From: Coenobita brevimanus
Taxonomy: Eukaryota; Arthropoda; Malacostraca; Decapoda; Coenobitidae
Length of the DNA: 64,000 nucleotides
Assembly: GCA_032717465.1 (NCBI GenBank)
Contig: CM064658.1
Coordinates: 8,564,332 to 8,628,331, forward strand
Direction of reading: 5' to 3'
Shown here: piece by piece, positions 43,645 through 54,527 of the stretch
Layout: each line of letters starts with the position of its first letter
How positions within the stretch are numbered: the first letter of the stretch is position 1
Translations under genes and position numbers: made by a program
The notes under the pieces: model-generated
Databases searched by the model: none
Told to the model about the DNA's origin: nothing
Seen by the model: only the letters and a program-made list of their open reading frames with translations

Positions 43645-44788
43645 GTAGGGGAGGGTGGTGATAGTTCGGACAGTGGGATGGTTCAGACAGTGCACTCCCT
43701 GAGAAATCTATGGGACCTAGGGCCGTGTGATCTTGCGTGAAAGTGGGAGAGTTTGTTTACTTCGACCACACGGAATCTTCAAGCTAGAAACCCCCCACTT
43801 TTTGATGCAGGTCAAATTTTATGTTTTTTTGCAGCTCCTGTGTAATAATTTGATTGTATATCGTAAGCTCTCCCTTTATGGATATGCCAAGCATCAAACT
43901 GTGCATTATCAGGGTGAATCTGTGTTGCATGTAGAACATAATGCTGTGAAAAATAATTGTTAAATACTCTCAGGTGAAACTTGAGGGTACCCATTAATTA
44001 ATTATATAGATTTGGGATGATTCGGACAGTTGAGGAAGGGGATGGTTCGAACAGTGTGAACTATCCCTCCACTACTACCAAGTTATGACCTTATCAAATG
44101 GTAATGCTACTTATGACCATTTATATCTGAACACATAGTGAAACACCATTCATCATAAATATCAGGGAATATATATTTATAGTTTTGTTTATTTAACTTA
44201 TTCCTCAAAGTATAAAAAGAAGGAAGGAGTAATACAACTTCTATTTCAGTTTTACAGGCTACAATATGCATTAAAAATCTTAGGTTAGTCAGTCTGAAAT
44301 AAGGCCTAGAAAGTGAAAAATGAAGTCAATATTCCTGAGAGAGAGAGAGAGAGAGAGATCGCTAATTATGCACAATTTTGAAGAAGAAAGTAAGAGGATA
44401 AGTCAGTTATAAAATATTAGTTTTTTTTTTTTTTTTTTTTTTAATAACAATTATCAAGTGCTTCATTTAGATTCTGAAGTTTAATACTGTACTTTAGGAA
44501 AATGAAATATCTTTGAATTAATGTTTGTTTTTATCCAATCCAACTCACAGAATTTTAAGAATAAGCCGAGTAATACACGTGGCCGAACCATCCCACCCTT
44601 CTGTCAGAACCATCACCACTGGTAGGGATGGTTCAGACGATTTAGACACTTGTGTTTCGTTAACTATAGCTTAAAGCTGAAAAGAGCTAAGAATTTCATA
44701 TTATCAGTCTAAAGAGCCAAATGCTTAAACCTGAATTTTTATAAATATTTTTTAAAAATGTGTCCGAACCATCACCGCCCTCCCCTAC
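43645..44788. mobile_element. 1.14-kb inverted-repeat element with internal GGATGGTTC words
   Basis: Ends are inverted: GTAGGGGAGGGTGGTGATAG TTCGGACA on the left and TGTCCGAACC ATCACCGCCCTCCCCTAC on the right (about 26 of 28 match). Internal copies of GGGATGGTTCRGACAGT-like words lie at 43677, 44014 and 44038, one at 44628, and inverted ones near 44580-44615. No convincing TSD; the left flank is TTAA. The open frames inside are short and unrecognised. Non-autonomous DNA transposon, class unknown, sitting in the LRP-type gene intron. Confidence 0.75.
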
Positions 44789-45184
44789 CAAAACAGTATT
44801 TTAAATGCCACTACCAGGCAGTTTCAGTTATTCTCATAATAAGCGCAGACATTAACTTAAGCTAAAATGAAGGTACAGCAAAAGCAACACACATAAAACA
44901 CAGACACACAGGCACACAGAGACTCTTTCTCTCACTTTCTCCTTAAAGGACATCAATCTGGACCAAAATTAGAATACTGTATCAATTATTGGACTCCTAG
45001 CGATTGTATGAGGAAAGTTTTAATAACAATGTTTGTCTGGGCTCACAGTTTTGCTACATACATATTGTACATACAACCTCTATGATGGTAGGTAGGGGCA
45101 CTCAACACTCACCTGATGTAGTGCTACTTACTTCTTCCTTCATGTCTATCATTCTTTTTCTGTATCTGTTCTTCTCCCTTCTTA

Positions 45185-45185
<1 letters not shown>
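44789..45185. other. Intronic non-coding stretch with a retroposon scrap
   Basis: 45085-45140 (GATGGTAGGTAGGGGCACTC ... GATGTAGTGCTAC) matches the first ~50 bp of the 450-bp retroposon. Otherwise nothing recognisable. I looked for the missing EGF half-exon here and did not find it. Confidence 0.4.
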
Positions 45186-45215
<30 letters not shown>

Positions 45216-48200
45216 TGCGAGGAAGAAGGAACCAAAGGCCATGAGCCCGCAGTAACAGTTCCCTCCAAGAGAAAAACAAAATACAATAGAGAGCCAAATT
45301 CAAGATCCGATCATTTTGAGATGCCTGGACACACTACGTTTGAAAGACTGGAGATCATAGGCAGCAGGAAATACAGACAGAGGGAGACAGGTCCAGAGCT
45401 GACCTGTTGCATAAATGAAAGACTGGGAGTAACGGTTAACTCTTGCATTAGAGAGTTGGACAGAAAAGGGATGAGAGTTTGCTGCCAGACGGGTGCTACG
45501 CGCCCGTCGTAGAGGTGGAGGAATGCAAGCAGACAGTTCAGAGGAGCAGTGACCATTAAAGTAGCGATAGAAAAGAGAGAAAGATGCAACAGTGCGGCGA
45601 AGAGACAGAGGTTGAAGGGAGTCAGTAAGAGGAGGAGAGTTAATGAGACGAAAAGCCTTTGACTCCACCCTATTGAGAAGAGCTGTATGTGGGGAGCCTC
45701 CCCACACATGAGAGTTGTACTCAACACAGGGGCGGATAAAACCCCTGTATAGAGTCAACAATTGTGCAGGGGTAAAGAAAGAGCGGAGTCGGCTTAGCAC
45801 ACCCAATCTCTTGGAAGCAGATTTTACAAGAGATGTAATATGATCTTTCCAAGATAAGTCCCGAGTAAATGAAACCCCATGCATGTTCAAGGATGATGCA
45901 GGATTAAGCTGAATATTATTAAACATTAGTGGGTATACCTGTGGAAGATTTTGTCGGGTTGATAGGTGTAAGAACTGAGTCTTAGATGCATTAAAGACAA
46001 CCATATTATTTTTACCCCAGTCAGAGATATGAGCCAAGTCAAACATTAGGTGTGCCATAGCCTCATCCCTTGTTTCTTGAAGTAACTGTTGAGATGGGCG
46101 TTGCGGGAACCGAATGGAAAGGTGAAGGGTGGAGTCATCAGCGTATGAGTGGATAGGGTTAGATGTACAGCTTAGAAGATCATTGATGAATAAAAGGAAG
46201 AGAGGTGGTGATAGGACAGAGCCCTGAGGAACACCACTGTTGATAGATCTAGGAGAAGAACGATGGCCGTCTACAACAGCGGCTATAGAACGACCAGAAA
46301 GGAAGCTAGCGATGAAGGCACAGATAGAAGGATAGAAACCGTAGGAGGGCAGTTTGGAAATTAAAGATTTATGCCAGACTCGATCGAAAGCCTTTGAGAT
46401 GTCAAGTGCAATGGCAAAGCTTTCGCCAAAGTCCCGAAAGGAGGATGACCAGGAGTCTGAAAGGTAAGTGAGAAGATCGCCAGTGGAGCGTCCCTGACGG
46501 AACCCATACTGACGATCGGAAAGAAGGTTGTGATAGGAAAGATGCCTTAAAATTTTTCTATTAAGAATTGACTCGAAAACTTTTGAAATACAGGACGTTA
46601 AAGCAATTGGACGATAGTTGGAGGGTTGGGAGTGATCACCCTTCTTTGGGACTGGCTGAATGAGAGCAAACTTCCAGCAAGAAGGAAAGGTACAAGTTGA
46701 CAGACAAAGGCGAAATAGTTTGCCTAGGCAGGGTGTAAGCACAGAAGCACAGTTCTTGAGAACAACAGGAGGGACCCCATCAGGCCCATATGCCTTGTTA
46801 GTACTGAGGCCAGTGATGGCAGAAAATACATCCAATGAAGAAATTTTAATGTCAGCCATGAGGAAGTCAGAGGGGGGAAGTGATGGAGGAACAGCACCGG
46901 AATTGTCTAAGGTGGAATTGGAGGAGAAAGTCTGTGCGAAGAGATCTGCTTTATCAGTAGAAGAAATAGCTACAGAACCATCAGAGTAGAAAAGAGGAGG
47001 GAAGGATGATGAGGTAAAGTTGTTAGAAAGATTTTTGGCAAGGTGCCAGAAGGAGCGGGAAGAATTCGAGTTGGAGAGTTGCGAGCATTTAGTATGGATG
47101 AAATTATTTTTAGTAGAGCGAAGAACAGACTTAGCACGATTCCGGGCAGAAACGTAAAGATTATGTGATTCAGGGGTGGGTTGGCTCCGGTACCTTTTGT
47201 AGGCCTTCTCCTTGTTGCGGACAGCATTAGAACAAGCGTGATTAAACCAAGGCTTTCTTGCGTTAGTCAGAGGATATGAGAAAGGAATGTATGCTTCCAT
47301 GCCCGAGAGAATAACCTCCGTAATGCGCAAGGCACACTCAGATGGCTCACGGCCATGGAAGCAATAATCATTCCAGGGAAAATCAAAGAAGTACTGCCTG
47401 AGGGCCTCCCAGTCCGTGGCTCCAAAATGCCACAGACGACGTTTCCCTGGAGGGTCCACAGGCCGTACCGGAGTGATAGGACAGGTTAAGGTAATAAGGT
47501 TGTGATCGGAGGAGCTCAACGGAGAGAAAAGATTAACAGAGTAAGCAGAAGGATTAGTTGTGAGGAAGAGGTCAAGTATGTTGGAGCTCTCTCCAAGGCG
47601 GTCAGGGATATGGGTAGGGTGCTGTACAAGCTGCTCTAGGTCATTAAGGATAGAAAAGATGTAGGCTTGTTCACCAGGTGGATCAGTGAAAGGAGAGGAG
47701 AGCCAAAGGTGGTGGTGAACATTGAAATCTCCAAGAATGGAGATTTCAGAGAAAGGAGAAATGGACAGAATGTGTTCCATCGTAGAAGTAAGATAGTCGA
47801 AGAATTTTTGATAGTCAGTAGAATTAGGGGATAAGTAAACAGCACAGATATATTTAGTCAGAGAATGACAGGAAAGCCGAAGCCAGAGTGTGGAGAATTC
47901 AGAAGAATCAAGTTCAGGAACACGAGAGCAAGATAAGTCGTTGCGTATGTATACACAACAGCCACCTTTGGCTTTGAAATGAGTATAGAGAAAGTAGGAG
48001 GATACAGAAAAGGGTTTGCTGTCAGTTGTCTCAGACAGCTGAGTCTCCGTTAGAAAAAGAAGGTGAGGTTTAGAGGAGGAGAGGTGGTGCTCAACAGAGC
48101 AAAAGTTAGATGAAAGGCCGCGAATGTTGCAGAAATGAAGAAGAAGAGAGTCAGACAGTGGTTCCAGGCACCTCGAGTCGTCACCGGGAGAGGGGCAGAT

Positions 48201-48300
48201 GGCGGGGGCATTTATGGTCCCCCCCCCCCGGGGACTCCGAGGCTGGGTGAATTGACGCCATTTTTGGTGAATTTTGAATAGGAAGTGTAGTGTGTACTGT
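45186..48300 (-). mobile_element. Near full-length single-ORF endonuclease-RT retrotransposon
   Basis: The 3' end on the minus strand is a poly(A) tract (T-run 45188-45213), then a ~90-bp 3'UTR, then the long ORF. Other copies of the same 3' end are at 34072-34272 and 41684-41724; an RT fragment is at 11683-11779. No ORF1 was found upstream. The 5' end is not defined beyond about 48300. Confidence 0.85.
45300..48261 (-). CDS. APE endonuclease-reverse transcriptase polyprotein (Jockey/CR1 group)
   Basis: 826 codons are open from ATG 47780, and the endonuclease N-terminus reads in the same frame further up to about 48225 ([33 protein letters not shown]). An ATG at 48261 lies beyond an 11-C run (48219-48229) and is one base out of frame with it. 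Endonuclease motifs: ILGDFNVHH and [10 protein letters not shown] motifs: [45 protein letters not shown] (YADD box). No RNase H. All catalytic residues are present. Only the homopolymer, possibly a sequencing slip, disturbs the reading. Clade is by motif impression only. Confidence 0.9.
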
Positions 48301-48409
48301 GCATGTAGTTTGGTGAAGATAGTTAGAGAAATTTGTACTGGAGAGCATGCTGGCCTACTCTCTGTGTAACTGAGACACTATCCTGTTCTTCCTGTCACTA
48401 CTTATTATT

Positions 48410-48690
48410 CTTGAGTGACAAGCCAAACTGTTTTATTTACAACACTGGGCAGTAACCATACAGCCAAATACTGGAATGATGCGGAGCCTACTATGGTACT
48501 CCTGTTAACTGGGTGGAGATGCAAATCCAGTGTCCATCCAGGAGGCAAACCTCCACATTAACCCCTGCACCTTGCTGTGGCGAGGAGCTGTCAGCCTCAT
48601 GAGAACATTGATTCACTGCACAGGACAGCCCTGCAGAGGCAGTTGCTTGCCTGCAGTTGATGGATCTGCTCAGTCAGACAGACTGACAGC
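48410..48690. repeat. Two adjoining dispersed repeats
   Basis: 48410-48545 is a partial 450-bp retroposon (TTGAGTGACAAGCCAAACTG, CAGTAACCATACAGCCAAAT). 48550-48690 is an inverted copy of the 20665-20795 repeat (CTGCACAGGACAGCCCTGCA). A (CAA)n tract follows at 48690-48715. Confidence 0.7.
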
Positions 48691-48761
48691 AACAACAACA
48701 ACAACAACAACAACACAAACACTATGTTGATGGTATAGATGATATGGACTCCTTTACTTAC

Positions 48762-48937
48762 ATTTGGAGTCTGAATGCACTTGACAGAGCACTCAAGACG
48801 TTTATCTCCCTCACAATCCTTCTCAGAGCATCCGGGTCCTTCATCTACTCCATTGGGGCAGTCTGTTGCCATCACACACTTGGGTGATGTTGATGCATGA
48901 CTGTATGCTTTCACACCACCACTGTCCTGAGCCACAT
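48762..48937 (-). CDS. Exon of the LDL-receptor/LRP-type gene (LDLa repeats)
   Basis: Reads CVMATDCPNGVDEGPGC, the C-terminal half of an LDLa module with its acidic D-x-x-D-E-like cluster. Then follows the start of the next module, DCEGDKRLECSVKCIQTPN. The donor is excellent (CCAAAT|GTAAGTAAAG). The best acceptor is GCATAACAG|ATGTGGC at 48937-48938, moderately supported. It ends in phase 0, matching the phase-0 start of the exon at 43187-43367, although LDLR domain order suggests a missing exon between them. It lies upstream of that exon on the same strand, with repeat-filled intron between. Receptor identity unknown. Confidence 0.6.
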
Positions 48938-49837
48938 CTGTTATGCAAAGAGTTTTCATTTCACTCACTTGCTATAGCATTATTTCCAAGTGACTTAAAC
49001 TGATTGACAAATGACATGTCTTCTTGTAACACAGGAAACCATTTTCTATATTAAGTGGTAACCTTATAACCAATCGCTGCGGTAGGGGAGAAGGATTATT
49101 GTCCTTGTAAACCCTGCAGGCCTGAGGGCAAAAAAGGAGAGGATGGTAGAGATTAGGATTCTTCCACCCTCTATTCTTACACCTGACAAAGATATACAAG
49201 GCCACCACTTTGGGTCCTGTATTTGCTCAGGGCCCACAAAATCTAACAGATTCATTAGGCTATGTGGAATGTAAGAGATGTGAATGATGAGTGTAAAAGA
49301 GAAAATAGTGAATGTATTTATGAATGTGAGGTATGATGTGATGGCACTGTATTGTATGAAGATAAAGAAGGAGTGAAGTGGATGAATGGGAGGGCCTGAA
49401 TTGTGTAATGTCAGGTATGTGTATGCATGGATGGAATAAAGACAGAGTTTCATGTTGACAAATGATAGGTGACAATGAAATGCAAGATTATACCAACTCA
49501 AGGTGTTATGTACAGGGGCCATATACTAATGCAGTTACCAGCTACAGACAGGGTAAAAAAAAAAAAAAATGCACTACAAAAGTACTGGAAAACAATTATA
49601 AAGACCTACCTGCTCCTAGCCACTCAGTTGGTCATTCCTCTCTCACATACAGTATCTCTACTGTAAATACCCTAAACACCTTACCAACACCAAGATGTTA
49701 TAAAAATCTACTGTGCACATACAAACACACACACAAGCAAAGACACACAACACAAACATAAAACACACTCAAACAACATACACAAAGCATATGCACAAGC
49801 ACATACATGCAACATGAACATGAAACATACTCAAACA

Positions 49838-49840
<3 letters not shown>
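48938..49840. other. Upstream intronic or intergenic stretch
   Basis: 48990-49100 is a partial 450-bp retroposon (CACAGGAAACCATTTTC, AGTGGTAACCTTATAACCAA). 49725-49840 is rich in ACACA words. No further exon of the receptor gene was recognised. Confidence 0.45.

Positions 49841-49882
<42 letters not shown>
49841..49882. repeat. (CA)n microsatellite, 5' junction of a CR1-like copy
   Basis: A pure CA run directly followed by 5'-truncated retrotransposon sequence. Confidence 0.95.
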
Positions 49883-49883
<1 letters not shown>

Positions 49884-50499
49884 TGCTGGTCCAGGATAGT
49901 TTGTCACCTGAAAAACATATAACAAGATAGTCTGAGAGGTGTATAATCTCTTGACTGACATAAGAGTAACATTTCATTACATGGATGAGATGATGAAAAA
50001 ATTGATGATGGCAATGACCCACCCCAGGTTGGAATATGCAGCAGTAGTGTGGTCCGCACACAAAAAGGAAGGTATAAACAAGACTGAGAGAATACAAAGA
50101 ACAGCAATCAGGATGGTCCCTAGCCTGGCAGACCTGTTGTACTGAGAGAGGCTGGAAATGCTGGATCTGCCTTCCTTAGAAGAAAGGAGAGAGAGGGGCA
50201 ATGTGATTGCAGTGTTCAAGGCCATGATGGGAGTAGATAATACTGACAGAAGAGATTTGTTTGTATGGGATGGGAGTGTAACGAGAGGACACAGAATGAA
50301 ACTGAAAAAGCCAAGTTGCTTGAAGGATATCAAGAAATATAATTTTCCACACAGATGCACAGACCTGTGGAATATCCAGGACAAAGAGATCATCCAGTCT
50401 AAAAAGTTAATCGAGTTCAAAGCAAACTCTGACTTATTGAGAAACAGAGACGGGACCCACGAGTGTAACTCATTTCCTGTATATCACAACTAGATATGT
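49883..50499 (+). pseudogene. 5'-truncated CR1-like copy (RT C-terminal end)
   Basis: Encodes the C-terminal region of the family RT: RLEYAAVVWSAHKKEGINKT, TAIRMVPSLADL, then after one stop LPSLEERRERGNVIAVFKAM and a YNFPHRCTDLWN tract. It aligns with 53940-54480 of the intact copy but is clearly diverged. The 3' end is GTGTACACGCACACACACAC, directly followed by the intact element. Confidence 0.85.
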
Positions 50500-50519
50500 G
50501 TACACGCACACACACACTA
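50500..50519. repeat. (AC)n tail / target between two CR1-like copies
   Basis: GTACACGCACACACACAC lies between the stop of the truncated copy and the 5' end of the intact copy. Confidence 0.85.
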
Positions 50520-50572
50520 CTACGGCAACACGCTGAAAGTGTAAGTGCATACTCCTCATTTAGTATTACAAA

Positions 50573-51601
50573 ATGGATACATACTTCAGTAAAACAAATT
50601 TGGAAAAGAAAAGGGATAAAAGTAAAAAGCAAAATGATGATTTCTACCAAGAACTGGTTGAAGTGGAGACTCACAATAGACTGGTTGAACGTGTACACAA
50701 ACTAGAAATGGCTTTCAAAAATGAAATGGATGAAATAAAGAAGCAAATGCACTTGCAAAAGGAAGAGATAGAAAAACTGGGAAGGGAGGCCAATAAGAAA
50801 GACACAACCATCAGTGAACTAACAGTGGAATTGAATACCCTTAGGAAGAAAGTGAGTGAAATGGGAAGTACAGTAGTTAATCACGAGAGTGTTATGGAAG
50901 AGTTAAAAAATGACACAGAGACAATTAGACAAGCAAGCAGTCTTATGGACCAGAGCAGTGATATTGAGGAGAAGATAACACAGGTGAATGAAGCTGTGCA
51001 AAGCTACAAAAATGATGTAGAAACCACGTATGCTGAAATGGTGAAAGTAAAGAAAGACTTAGAAACAAGGGTGGAGGAAAAAAACATTAAAAAGGAAGTG
51101 AAAAGAATAATCCAAAACAATCCAAAGTTAGTCAGAGACTCAGTAGAAATAAATAAATCAATAGTAATCACTGGTATAGAAGAGGAAGAAATTAAAAACA
51201 AAATCACTAGAGACAAAAAGGAGATGGCAAATGTAATGAGCTTACTGAAAGAAGTATCAGAGGAAATCTGTAGTAAAGACATAGAGGAACACAAAAGGTT
51301 AGGGAAATACGAGAAAAGCAAGACAAGACCTCTAAAGGTGACTTTCCAGAGTGTAAACACTGTGGAAGAGATACTAAAAAATGCAAAGAATCTTATGGAA
51401 AAAGAGGAGTTCAAAAATGTATGGATAAAAAGATGCCTAACACAAGAGGAACTGGAATTACTGAAAGAGAAAAGGGAGGAAGCAAAAACAAAAAATGAGG
51501 GAAGATCAGAAGAGGACAAGAAGAAATTTTTTTACAAAGTAATAGGGTTGCAGGTACGAAAGTGGTACACAAACAGGATGGAAGAAAAAGGAGGAAGTTA
51601 G
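50573..51601 (+). CDS. ORF1 protein of CR1-like element (coiled coil + RRM-like domain)
   Basis: 342 codons, highly charged (Lys/Glu-rich). Residues ~35-180 are predicted by eye to be coiled coil (heptad-like runs, e.g. LVERVHKLEMAFKNEMDEI). Residues ~195-335 (SIVITGIEEEEIKNK, RPLKVTFQSVNTVEEIL, KKFFYKVIGLQVRKWY) resemble the compact RNA-binding domain following coiled coils in many LINE ORF1 proteins. Known role: trimeric RNA-binding chaperone packaging element RNA. The stop lies 40 nt inside ORF2, which is in the -1 frame. The start was chosen as the first ATG after the short leader. Confidence 0.85.
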   Translation: MDTYFSKTNLEKKRDKSKKQNDDFYQELVEVETHNRLVERVHKLEMAFKNEMDEIKKQMHLQKEEIEKLGREANKKDTTISELTVELNTLRKKVSEMGSTVVNHESVMEELKNDTETIRQASSLMDQSSDIEEKITQVNEAVQSYKNDVETTYAEMVKVKKDLETRVEEKNIKKEVKRIIQNNPKLVRDSVEINKSIVITGIEEEEIKNKITRDKKEMANVMSLLKEVSEEICSKDIEEHKRLGKYEKSKTRPLKVTFQSVNTVEEILKNAKNLMEKEEFKNVWIKRCLTQEELELLKEKREEAKTKNEGRSEEDKKKFFYKVIGLQVRKWYTNRMEEKGGS

Positions 51602-54483
51602 TAGAACCATGTCATGACAAGTATATAAACAAGATGATAAAATTGATGTACTCAAATGTGGATGGAATGGTATCTAAATTACTAGAGATGAATGATTATG
51701 TCAGAGAAAATGAACCACAAATAATATGCCTAACTGAGACAAAATTAACACCAAGGATATCCAATGACATACTAAACTTAGAGGAATACAATATATGGAG
51801 AAGAGACAGAAACTTAAAAAAAGGAGGAGGAATTATAATATTAACTAAGAAAAATCTAAAAGTCAAGGAAATAAACCTAGATATACCATCACAAGTAGAA
51901 CTGATTGCAGTAGAGATCGACACATCTGAAGGTAAAGTAATTGTAGCCAATTTGTATATGCCACCCAGATCAAACACATGGGAAAGAGACGAATATGAGG
52001 ACCTGGCAGAGAGTACAATTCAGAGTATAAGATCCTTGCTACATAAAATGGAAGAGAAATCGGAAAGAATTATACTAACTGGGGATTTCAATACAAATAT
52101 AAATTGGAATACTCTAGATATAAATAGCCAAGAAAGCTGTTGGGACCAAAAGCTCCTGGATCTCGTACAAGAGTTTTTCTTAACGCAACATGTGAGGGAA
52201 ACCACTAGAAAAAGAGGACTTGATGTACCTTCAGTGCTAGATCTAATATTTACTAGGCAAGAAAATGACATTGACAGTTTAATATATCACCCTCCACTCG
52301 GCAAAAGCGATCATGCAGTACTAAATTATAACTTCAGGATAGCATATGACATAGTAAACAGCAATGACAGTTACAAAAAGAGACTAAACTATAAAAAGGG
52401 AAATTATCAAGACCTAAAGAAGTATTTCTTAGAAGTTGACTGGGAAAATGAGCTTAGAGGACAAGATTTAAATGCTGTATATAAAAATTTTTGTGAATTT
52501 TATGAAATAGGAGTCCAGAAGTACATCCCACAGCACAAAGAAGCAGATAAGAAAATACAGAAATGGTTCAATACAGAATGTAAAAAATCAAAAGAAAGAA
52601 GAGATTTGTTGTGGAATAGATACAGAAGACACAATAGTGAAAGGGCGTATAATAATTACAGACAGGCAAGAAACGACTATACAAGAATAAGGAGGGAAGC
52701 CCAAAAACAGTTTGAGGAGGATATAATAAATAAAAGTAGTGATCAACCAAAACTGTTTTACAGCTATATCAGAAGCAAAACCAAAGTAAAAGATATAATT
52801 CAATCCATCACGGACGAGGGAATCACTTATACACAAGAGAAAGATATTTGTGAAGCACTAAATAAGAATTTCCAATTAGTTTTTACAGAAGAACAAAATT
52901 TTGAGAGGGAATATGTGGAACACGCATGTCCACACATACTACCAGATATACAAATAGCAGAAAAAGTAATACAGGAGGAGTTAAGTAGATTAGACAGAGG
53001 AAAAGCAAGTGGTCCTGATGAAATTTCATGTTGGGTGTTACGAGAATGTGCAAAGGAGTTAAGTAAACCATTATTTTTAATTTTCAAGAAATCCTTGAGT
53101 CAAGGGAAACTACCTGATATTTGGAAAAAAGCAAATATAGTCCCCTTATTCAAGAAAGGAAATAGACAAAATCCTCTCAACTACCGACCAGTATCACTGA
53201 CCAGTGTTGTAAGCAAGGTATTAGAAAAACTTATAAGAAAAGCTTGGGTAAATCATCTAGAAGAACACAGTATGATAACAGAAAGACAGTTTGGCTTCAG
53301 AAAAGGAAAATCATGTGTTACTAATCTGTTGAGCTATTATGACAGAGTAACAAACACAATACAGGAAAGGGAAGGATGGGTGGACAGTATCTATTTAGAT
53401 TTCAAGAAAGCTTTTGACACAGTACCACACCAAAGACTTTTATGGAAGCTGTACCATCAAGGAGGAATTCGAGGGAAACTGTTTTGTTGGATGCAAGACT
53501 TTCTCATAAAAAGAGAAATGAGGACAGTACTAAGAGGAAACTACTCATCATGGAAAGAAGTGACTAGTGGAGTACCACAGGGTTCGGTGCTGGCACCAAT
53601 CATGTTTTTAGTGTATATAAATGATATAAACAGTAACACTGGAAATGACAGCTATCTGAATATGTTTGCAGATGATGCAAAAATACAAAGGAGAATTACT
53701 AGCACAGACTCTTGTAGGGAGCTACAGGAAGAATTAAATAAACTTCATGAATGGAGTAGTACATGGCAAATGGAATTCAATGTGGACAAGTGTCATGTAA
53801 TCAAGTTTGGTAAAAGTGGAAAAAGACCTGATTGGGATTATAAGTTAGGAAATAAAACCCTATACACATCAGAAAGAGAGAAAGACCTAGGTGTGATTAT
53901 CAATAACAGACTATCTCCGGCTGACCACATCAGCGAGAAGGTACGGAACATGTATACACCGCTTGCAAATATGAGAATAGCATTCACATACATAAATGAA
54001 GACATGCTAAGAAGGATAATAACATCATTCATTAGACCAACCCTGGAATATGCATCAATAGTCTGGAGTCCTCATCTCAAAAAGCATATAGACAAGATTG
54101 AAAAAGTTCAAAGGGCCGCTACAAGATGGATACCAAGCTTAAGGGACCTAAGCTACGAAGAAAGACTAAATAAACTGAATCTACCAACACTACAGGAGAG
54201 AAGGAAAAGAGGTGACATGATAATGCTATATAAGTGCATATCAGGAAAGGAGAAAATAGACATAAATGATTACTTAACATATGGAGAAGCATCAGCAAGA
54301 GGACACTGCAAAAAACTGCATAAGAAGAGAGGTGATAAAGACGTAAGGAAATTCAGTTTCCCAAACAGAGCAATTGATCAATGGAATGCACTACCGAATG
54401 AAATAGTGTGTGCCAAAACAATTCACAAATTTAAGGATATGTACGATAAATATGGTCTAAGACACGGGACAATACGAGCTTGA
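51562..54483 (+). CDS. ORF2 polyprotein of CR1-like element (APE endonuclease + RT)
   Basis: 973 codons with no stop. Endonuclease: YSNVDGM (30-36), LTETKL (57-62), TGDFN (173-177), SDHAVLNY (249-256). RT: KASGPDEISCWVL (481-493), YRPVSLTSVVSKVLEK (541-556), YLDFKKAFD (611-619, first catalytic Asp 613), [14 protein letters not shown] (669-682), MFADDAKIQ (701-709, FADD box). A thumb and C-terminal region follow; no RNase H. Known role: nicks target DNA and primes reverse transcription on the nick. A second ATG 24 codons in is an alternative start; the 40-nt overlap with ORF1 suggests coupled re-initiation or frameshifting (inference). Confidence 0.95.
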   Translation: MVHKQDGRKRRKLVEPCHDKYINKMIKLMYSNVDGMVSKLLEMNDYVRENEPQIICLTETKLTPRISNDILNLEEYNIWRRDRNLKKGGGIIILTKKNLKVKEINLDIPSQVELIAVEIDTSEGKVIVANLYMPPRSNTWERDEYEDLAESTIQSIRSLLHKMEEKSERIILTGDFNTNINWNTLDINSQESCWDQKLLDLVQEFFLTQHVRETTRKRGLDVPSVLDLIFTRQENDIDSLIYHPPLGKSDHAVLNYNFRIAYDIVNSNDSYKKRLNYKKGNYQDLKKYFLEVDWENELRGQDLNAVYKNFCEFYEIGVQKYIPQHKEADKKIQKWFNTECKKSKERRDLLWNRYRRHNSERAYNNYRQARNDYTRIRREAQKQFEEDIINKSSDQPKLFYSYIRSKTKVKDIIQSITDEGITYTQEKDICEALNKNFQLVFTEEQNFEREYVEHACPHILPDIQIAEKVIQEELSRLDRGKASGPDEISCWVLRECAKELSKPLFLIFKKSLSQGKLPDIWKKANIVPLFKKGNRQNPLNYRPVSLTSVVSKVLEKLIRKAWVNHLEEHSMITERQFGFRKGKSCVTNLLSYYDRVTNTIQEREGWVDSIYLDFKKAFDTVPHQRLLWKLYHQGGIRGKLFCWMQDFLIKREMRTVLRGNYSSWKEVTSGVPQGSVLAPIMFLVYINDINSNTGNDSYLNMFADDAKIQRRITSTDSCRELQEELNKLHEWSSTWQMEFNVDKCHVIKFGKSGKRPDWDYKLGNKTLYTSEREKDLGVIINNRLSPADHISEKVRNMYTPLANMRIAFTYINEDMLRRIITSFIRPTLEYASIVWSPHLKKHIDKIEKVQRAATRWIPSLRDLSYEERLNKLNLPTLQERRKRGDMIMLYKCISGKEKIDINDYLTYGEASARGHCKKLHKKRGDKDVRKFSFPNRAIDQWNALPNEIVCAKTIHKFKDMYDKYGLRHGTIRA

Positions 54484-54527
54484 CTCATTCCTGTAAAGAT
54501 ACAATTAGGTAAGAACACACACACAAG

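Larger units (their letters stand above)
50520..54527 (+). mobile_element. Apparently intact CR1-like non-LTR retrotransposon
   Basis: A ~53-bp leader, ORF1 (50573-51601), ORF2 (51562-54483), a short 3'UTR with ACAATTAGGTAAGAAC, and an (AC)n tail (54514-54526). Both ends abut AC repeats. No disabling change was found in either ORF. The copy at 58647-61132 is nearly identical over its length, suggesting recent activity. Confidence 0.9.

Noticed and set aside
44789..45185. Missing EGF half-exon of the receptor gene in the intron
   Set aside because: Searched the minus strand by eye for the C-x-C/GGC pattern with splice sites; only a retroposon scrap and simple sequence seen.
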